Source: an uncultured Bacilli bacterium (GTDB lineage: Bacteria > Bacillota_I > Bacilli_A > RF39 > UBA660). From it: a stretch of 19,007 nt of DNA. A program made the position numbers and the translations under genes. Positions 14,835 through 19,007 of the stretch are shown here, in pieces. Numbering within the stretch: position 1 is the stretch's first letter; each line of letters begins with the position of its first letter. Where the stretch lies: NCBI GenBank assembly GCA_934098455.1, contig CAKOOU010000021.1:1-19007 (forward strand), given 5' to 3'. Below the pieces are notes generated by a model. It was given only the letters and a program-made list of their open reading frames with translations. It was not told the origin of the DNA and searched no databases.

Positions 14835-16514
14835 TTATTCCTTTACTAATGGGTCAAAATTATCAATAGCATCCATTAATTTTTTATGTCTAATAATAAA
14901 ATGTATTATAGGGTCTCCACTTTTTGTTAGATGTACATATTTATCTTTTAAAATATTTATATTTATATTATTAAATGTTTTATATTCATTTATGGAAACT
15001 ACATAGTTATTATTTTTGTAATTAATTGTATTATTATAATGTTCTAAATATTCTTCATAATTATATTTAATTTCTAAATCACAAAATATATTTTCTAATG
15101 ATAAATATATTTTATTATTAAAATCTTTTTTATTAATTTTATAAATTATGTCATTAATCTTATTAGTTTTTAAAATATTTATGGTATTTAATTCTTCTTC
15201 TTTTTTATATTTTAATATTTTATCTATATCATTAATATTTACTTTATTTCTTTTTAATATCTTTAATAATAATTCATCTTTTATTGTAAATAATGGTAGA
15301 GTAGAATATATTCTTTTTCTATCACATTTAATTTCTTTATCTTTTAACATAAACATATTAAATTTATCTATATTTTCTTTTCTAAATATATCCATTAAAC
15401 TACTTGATTTCTTTAATAATATATCACATTTTGTTTTATAATATTCTAATTCTTTATTGTTTGTAGAAATATAATATTTTCCTTTGTCATGATTTCCAGT
15501 AATACATTCTCCAGTTAATATGACAGAACCTGATTTATAATTTATATGATTATAAATGGTGTTATTTATATTTTTAAAATAATATGGACTTACTTGACCT
15601 GTCATATAAAGAGGTATCCAACTTTCTAATCCTAACATCATTTCATTAAATGGCCTATCTAAATTATGTATTATGTTTAAATGTAATCCTTTTTTTAAAG
15701 ATAGAGCAATACCAAACATCCATTTCTTACCAAATTCTATATCTTTAGCCATATCTTCCATTGGCATATCACTGCACATAAATATATCTTCTTTACTTTT
15801 TGATAATACAGTTGCTTTAAAGAAATCTAATTCACCTTTTTTCATTTCTTCTATACCGTAATAGTTTTTAGTTTTAGCTTTATAAAATGGAATAGATGGA
15901 ACTTTTAATTCATCAAATTTAATACTTTTAATAAAATCATTTAAGTCAAATTCATCTAATTTATTTAAAAAAGTACTAACTTCATTAATTTCCTTAACTT
16001 TATTAGTTAATAACCATATTCTTATATTATCAAAATTTATTTCATTATTAATTAAATCTTTTAATAAGAGACTATATTTTTCATTATTATATTTTTTTAA
16101 TATAAAGTTTGTTAATGAATCGATAAATTCTTCTTTATTAGATGGTATTCTATTATTATTTCTTATTCTAGATAAATATGAAGCATCATAATTTAAGTAC
16201 TTAGATAAAGTGCTAGCATTAATATTAAATGTATTTATTAATATATTTAGATTATTAACTACTATATTAAAATCTATATTAGATATATTAGTTGCATTAT
16301 AAAAATCATTTAGAATATCTAATTCAGTATATTTATTATTAGAAAGGGTAGCAAGTGCTTTAGATAATTTTTTTATAGTATCATTATTTGGTATTCTAGT
16401 ACCATTTTTATATCTACTTATAATAGATTCTGATAACTTAGATAAATTAGATATATCTTTAGAAGTACAATTAATTAAATTAATATATTTATTAAATAAT
16501 TCATTAAATTTCAT
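14835..16514 (-). CDS. Large transcription regulator with two helix-turn-helix units
   Basis: 559 residues from ATG at 16514, preceded by GGGGATGATT; a longer reading from TTG at 16574 lacks a ribosome site. Residues about 15-55 form an XRE-like HTH (TSKDISNLSKLSESIISRYK, then NGTRIPNNDTIKKLSKAL). A second unit at about 97-137 has the same wording (ASTLSKYLNYDASYLSRIRN, NRIPSNKEEFIDSLTNF). The middle region (about 215-330) contains YYGIEEMKKGELDFF and GLHLNIIHNLDRPFNEMMLG followed by LESWIPLYMTGQVSPYYFK. I recall this wording from HTH proteins of Firmicutes with no known ligand. The remaining ~200 residues are not recognised. It is transcribed with the sortase and divergently from the zinc-ribbon gene, so it may control one or both. 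Its ligand or signal is unknown. Confidence 0.75.
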   Translation of the reverse strand: MKFNELFNKYINLINCTSKDISNLSKLSESIISRYKNGTRIPNNDTIKKLSKALATLSNNKYTELDILNDFYNATNISNIDFNIVVNNLNILINTFNINASTLSKYLNYDASYLSRIRNNNRIPSNKEEFIDSLTNFILKKYNNEKYSLLLKDLINNEINFDNIRIWLLTNKVKEINEVSTFLNKLDEFDLNDFIKSIKFDELKVPSIPFYKAKTKNYYGIEEMKKGELDFFKATVLSKSKEDIFMCSDMPMEDMAKDIEFGKKWMFGIALSLKKGLHLNIIHNLDRPFNEMMLGLESWIPLYMTGQVSPYYFKNINNTIYNHINYKSGSVILTGECITGNHDKGKYYISTNNKELEYYKTKCDILLKKSSSLMDIFRKENIDKFNMFMLKDKEIKCDRKRIYSTLPLFTIKDELLLKILKRNKVNINDIDKILKYKKEEELNTINILKTNKINDIIYKINKKDFNNKIYLSLENIFCDLEIKYNYEEYLEHYNNTINYKNNNYVVSINEYKTFNNININILKDKYVHLTKSGDPIIHFIIRHKKLMDAIDNFDPLVKE

Positions 16515-16565
16515 ATAATCATCCCCATTAATAAATATATCATACATGAATTTATAATTATTTGC

Positions 16566-16581
16566 AATTGTCAAATTGTCA
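16566..16581. repeat. Tandem 8-bp direct repeat in the divergent intergenic region
   Basis: AATTGTCA occurs twice back to back (16566-16573 and 16574-16581), then TTGACT follows. On the minus strand the pair reads TGACAATTTGACAATT, so one copy supplies a TTGACA -35-like hexamer, although no well-spaced -10 follows. It lies 52 nt upstream of the regulator start and may be a regulator binding site. Confidence 0.5.
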
Positions 16582-16617
16582 TTGACTATTAGTTAAACTA
16601 TATTTAAAAAGATTAGT

Positions 16618-16626
16618 TGATATAAT
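16618..16626 (+). promoter_or_regulatory. Extended -10 promoter for the zinc-ribbon/PrsW genes
   Basis: TGATATAAT, an exact TGn extended -10, lies 73 nt before the ATG at 16700. No clear -35 is seen. The predicted leader contains the inverted repeat at 16646-16676. Confidence 0.45.
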
Positions 16627-16645
16627 ATACTTATTTTAGTAGGAA

Positions 16646-16676
16646 TAGTATATTTTATTTTTATAATATTATACTA
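16646..16676. promoter_or_regulatory. Inverted repeat in the leader, possible operator
   Basis: TAGTATA (16646-16652) and TATACTA (16670-16676) form a 7-bp perfect inverted repeat with a 17-nt T/A-rich spacer. It lies between the -10 and the Shine-Dalgarno of the zinc-ribbon gene. It could be an operator for the divergent regulator or a leader hairpin. In DNA this AT-rich, chance symmetry is possible. Confidence 0.35.
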
Positions 16677-16699
16677 ATAGAGAAGTGGAGAGTGAATAT

Positions 16700-17440
16700 A
16701 TGGCATTAATAAAATGTCCAGAGTGTAAAAATAATATAAGTGATCAAGCAGATCTTTGTCCTAAATGTGGATATGAAATAAACGGAAATAATAATAAAAG
16801 TAATGATAAATCTAAAACTAAATTTGATTATAAGTATTTATTAATAGGATTATTAATTGTAGTAGTTGGATTTTATATGCTAAATAATAGAACTAATAAT
16901 ACTAATACTGGTAATGGTAATGATAATCCAACAAGTAATCCAGGTACTAATCCATCAACTGGTACTGGTACAACTACACCAGCAACAAACAATGGGTTTG
17001 TAGTTTATAATGATACAAATTTAGGAGTATCTTACGAAATACCAAGTACATATAAAACATTTGTAGATAGTAATAATTTAAGTTATGTAGGTAGTAATAT
17101 TGATAATGAAGGTGCTTTAATTCCTTATGTAATTTTAGGTTGGGATTCAACATATAAAAAAGCACCAGACTTTTTAAATGCTTTTACAAACGAATTAAAA
17201 AAAGCATATGGAAATGTTGAAATAACAATAGATATGTTATCTAATACTATTGGTAATTATTATGTATATGGAATACAATATCAATATAATTCAAGTGGAC
17301 ATATTGTTATTGATAATAGATATGCTATAGAATTAAATAATAAGATATTTATGATTGGTTCTAGAGAAGAAAATGTTAATACTGATACAATGAATAATGT
17401 TGTTAGAGTTATTATTGAAACATTAAAAGGAGGTAATTAA
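16700..17440 (+). CDS. Zinc-ribbon membrane-anchored protein with extracytoplasmic domain
   Basis: 246 residues from ATG 16700; GGAG lies about 9 nt upstream, while an in-frame GTG at 16685 has no site. The N-terminus is a cytoplasmic zinc ribbon with Cys 6, 9, 20 and 23 (CPEC and CPKCG). A Lys/Asn linker leads to one membrane helix (about 46-60). A Thr/Asn/Gly/Pro-rich flexible stretch (62-98) leads to a domain of about 148 residues outside the cell, containing YEIPSTYKTF and ending at ETLKGGN. The outer domain resembles the small 'PsbP/DUF-like' stress lipoprotein folds only vaguely, so I do not name it. The PrsW gene's ribosome site AAAGGAGG is made of this gene's last codons, so the two are translationally close. 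Its first 25 residues nearly match those of PrsW. Confidence 0.75.
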   Translation: MALIKCPECKNNISDQADLCPKCGYEINGNNNKSNDKSKTKFDYKYLLIGLLIVVVGFYMLNNRTNNTNTGNGNDNPTSNPGTNPSTGTGTTTPATNNGFVVYNDTNLGVSYEIPSTYKTFVDSNNLSYVGSNIDNEGALIPYVILGWDSTYKKAPDFLNAFTNELKKAYGNVEITIDMLSNTIGNYYVYGIQYQYNSSGHIVIDNRYAIELNNKIFMIGSREENVNTDTMNNVVRVIIETLKGGN

Positions 17441-17441
17441 A

Positions 17442-18593
17442 GTGGCTTTAATCAAATGCAAGGAATGTGGTGAGTCAATTTCATCTAGCGCTAAAACTTG
17501 TCCTCATTGTGGATTTAAAAATGAAGTAAGTATTTGTCCAGAATGTGGTAAAAAGGTAAAAAGTAGTGATGTTAATTGCCCTGATTGTGGTTATCCACTA
17601 CAAAAAAAGACAGCTACTAATATAGTAAGTGAAAATTTAGATAAAATAACTGGCGCTAAATCGGAAAGTTACGTTAGTTTCAAAGATTTATTTAAAAATA
17701 CTTTTAAGAAACATACTGATGAAGAATTAGATGAAGTGTTTGTTTGTGGTAGCAAAGAAACAACACCTAATGTAAAAGATATAAATCCTAAAAATGCTAG
17801 TGCATGGGTATATTTTAAAATATTTATATTTTTCTTAATTGCATATATACCTTGTCGTATAGGATTTATAAATTATGGAAATGATAATTTTTTACCAGGG
17901 CTTGTTATGTTGGGTGCATTTGCAATGCCAGTTGTAGTATTAATATTCTTTTTTGAAATAAATTTGTTTAGAAATATACCATTTTATAAAGTAATTAAAT
18001 ACTTTATACTGGGTGGTGCATTAAGCTTAATAGTTGCAATATTATTCTTTTCGTTAGAATTTAATACCGATATAAGAACTTATTCTGGTGCTTTAATGGT
18101 TGGTGTTATTGAGGAGACAGCCAAAGCAGCAATAGTTGCATTATTTATATTTAAAAGCAAAAATTGTAATTATATATTAAATGGTTTGTTGATTGGTGCC
18201 GCAGTAGGCGCAGGATTTGCAGCTTTTGAAACAGCGGGATATATATTAAGAAATGGTATAAATAATGGTTTACAAACAATGCTATATGTAATTAAAATAA
18301 GAGGTTTCTTAGCTCCAGGTGGACATGTTGCATGGGCTGCAATAGAAGGTGCTGCATTAATGTTTGTAAAAGGTTTTGATAAAATTGATAAAAAACATTT
18401 AAATGATAAAAGATTTTTACTTATATGTTTAATACCAATTGTTTTACATGGTATATGGGATATGCCACTTAATATACCATATTGTGGTACACAAATAGCA
18501 GTTAGTATAATAGCATGGTTAGTAATAATATATTTTATAAATTTAGGATTACAACAAATAGATAAAGCAAAGAAATTAGAAAAAAATGAATAA
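17442..18593 (+). CDS. PrsW-family intramembrane metalloprotease with two N-terminal zinc ribbons
   Basis: 383 residues from GTG 17442, with AAAGGAGGT ideally placed. PrsW proteins are membrane proteases; B. subtilis PrsW makes the first cut in the anti-sigma factor RsiW. Two zinc ribbons come first (Cys 6, 9, 20, 23 and 32, 35, 46, 49), then a linker with EVFVCGSKETTPN and about eight membrane helices from residue 121. The family's active-site motifs are all present: EETAK (E224, E225, K228), FAAFE (E263), GGHVAW (H295) and HGIWD (H336). The gene is one base after the zinc-ribbon protein's stop, so they are an operon. No sigma or anti-sigma gene is nearby. The neighbouring single-pass protein is the obvious candidate substrate or partner, which is inference. 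Confidence 0.9.
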   Translation: MALIKCKECGESISSSAKTCPHCGFKNEVSICPECGKKVKSSDVNCPDCGYPLQKKTATNIVSENLDKITGAKSESYVSFKDLFKNTFKKHTDEELDEVFVCGSKETTPNVKDINPKNASAWVYFKIFIFFLIAYIPCRIGFINYGNDNFLPGLVMLGAFAMPVVVLIFFFEINLFRNIPFYKVIKYFILGGALSLIVAILFFSLEFNTDIRTYSGALMVGVIEETAKAAIVALFIFKSKNCNYILNGLLIGAAVGAGFAAFETAGYILRNGINNGLQTMLYVIKIRGFLAPGGHVAWAAIEGAALMFVKGFDKIDKKHLNDKRFLLICLIPIVLHGIWDMPLNIPYCGTQIAVSIIAWLVIIYFINLGLQQIDKAKKLEKNE

Positions 18594-18620
18594 AGTACTA
18601 GTAATAGTGCTTTTAATTTT
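18592..18620 (+). terminator. Intrinsic terminator after the PrsW gene
   Basis: AAAGTACTA (18592-18600) pairs with TAGTGCTTT (18605-18613) with one G-U pair and a 4-nt loop. TTTTAATTTT follows. The stem begins inside the stop codon. Confidence 0.65.
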
Positions 18621-18671
18621 GTCATAAAAAAATCATTTTCCAAAAAGTCAATGCTATTTTTGTCAATTTTA

Positions 18672-18700
18672 TTGAACATAAAAATATTATTTAATATAAT
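18672..18700 (+). promoter_or_regulatory. Sigma-A promoter for the secreted-protein gene
   Basis: TTGAAC (18672-18677) and a consensus TATAAT (18695-18700) are separated by the ideal 17 nt. The start codon is 25 nt after the -10, with AAAGGAG between. Confidence 0.7.
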
Positions 18701-18725
18701 TTAAATTATAGAAAAGGAGAAAATT

Positions 18726-19007
18726 ATGAGAAGAAATAAAATATTTGGAATTATATTAGTTTTAATATCATTTTTATTTATTACTAATGTAAAAGCAGAA
18801 AGCAAAAATGAAGTAACATTAAATTTTAAAGGTGGGATTATTCATGATGGTTATGTAGAATATAGCAAAATAGGAAAAGTACAACTATTTAAAGGTGATG
18901 AATTAGTTACAAATATTTCAAATAATATGATAATTGATTTAAACGAAGCAGATTATGAATTTGTAATACAAGAAATCCCAGCAGAAGATACTGGAAGTGT
19001 GGTAGGA
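18726..19007 (+). CDS. Secreted protein, truncated by the window end
   Basis: The first 94 codons of a longer gene; no stop codon is reached. The ATG follows AAAGGAG at good spacing. A Sec signal peptide is clear: MRRNK, a hydrophobic core (FGIILVLISFLFI) and a likely cut after VKA (residue 24). The mature part (ESKNEVTLNFKGG onward) is beta-rich, with EYSKIGKVQLFKGDELV and a DLNEADYEFVIQEIP stretch. This looks like an Ig-like or pilin/Cna-B-like repeat, but the fold is a guess. It lies in the same block as the class B sortase, so it could be a sortase substrate. The missing C-terminus would show this. Confidence 0.8.
   Translation, partial: MRRNKIFGIILVLISFLFITNVKAESKNEVTLNFKGGIIHDGYVEYSKIGKVQLFKGDELVTNISNNMIIDLNEADYEFVIQEIPAEDTGSVVG

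Noticed and set aside
14722..15861. Three open frames on the + strand opposite the sortase and regulator genes
   Set aside because: Their Phe/Ile/Leu/Ser-rich translations follow from AT-rich minus-strand coding. None has a Shine-Dalgarno site or recognisable domain.
16974..17165. 63-codon minus-strand frame in the zinc-ribbon gene
   Set aside because: Low-complexity shadow of the outer-domain coding sequence.
18170..18679. 169-codon minus-strand frame overlapping the PrsW gene
   Set aside because: It lies opposite the conserved PrsW active-site region, crosses the terminator and has no family match.
1..19007. CRISPR array, tRNA, rRNA, insertion sequence or prophage
   Set aside because: No regularly spaced repeats, cloverleaf-like or rRNA-like segments, transposase, integrase or phage structural motifs were seen by reading.

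Overview
The window is very AT-rich (visibly about three quarters A+T or more), densely coded and almost entirely on the + strand. Shine-Dalgarno sites are strong (AGGAGG, AGGTGAT, AAAGGAG types). All conserved tryptophans read as TGG, so the standard bacterial code applies rather than Mycoplasma code 4. With a Gram-positive style inventory (class B sortase, camelysin/SipW-type surface proteins, PrsW, MraY, a SEDS protein), this suggests a low-GC Bacillota/Bacilli lineage with a cell wall, such as the uncultured gut RF39-like groups near the Mollicutes. The lineage is inferred from style and gene content only.

Region 1 (1-7272) is accessory and surface-oriented. It starts with an intergenic terminator and a good sigma-A promoter. 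Two paralogous secreted proteins (261-2156 and 5127-6794) share a camelysin-like N-terminal signal and Ig-like domain and a distinctive C-terminal domain ending in [AF]RPVI.L and GDGT..NPYT. Between them lie a small nucleoside deoxyribosyltransferase-like protein and a GH31 glycosidase homologue in which most recognisable catalytic positions except the nucleophile are replaced. A small multi-pass membrane protein closes the block.

Region 2 (7333-13163) is housekeeping: an AMP-forming acyl-CoA ligase, the mechanosensitive channel MscL, pyruvate kinase with its own near-consensus promoter, then mraY and an ftsW/spoVE-type SEDS gene. murD is not between the last two; an intrinsic-terminator-like hairpin spans the mraY stop codon instead. 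Next comes a 324-bp non-coding stretch with a long hairpin, then a histidine phosphatase.

Region 3 (14025-19007) looks like an envelope-surveillance or surface-assembly block. A two-gene minus-strand operon encodes a large regulator with two helix-turn-helix units and a class B sortase with Lys where the catalytic Arg is expected. Divergently, two genes encode a zinc-ribbon single-pass membrane protein and a PrsW-family intramembrane protease that begins with nearly the same zinc ribbon. The window ends inside a secreted protein with its own promoter. The divergent intergenic region holds a tandem 8-bp repeat, an extended -10 promoter and an inverted repeat.

The strongest candidates for something undescribed are the GH31 pseudoenzyme flanked by the mosaic SipW-type proteins, and the zinc-ribbon/PrsW pair beside the sortase-regulator operon. 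No tRNA, rRNA, CRISPR array, insertion sequence or phage gene was seen.
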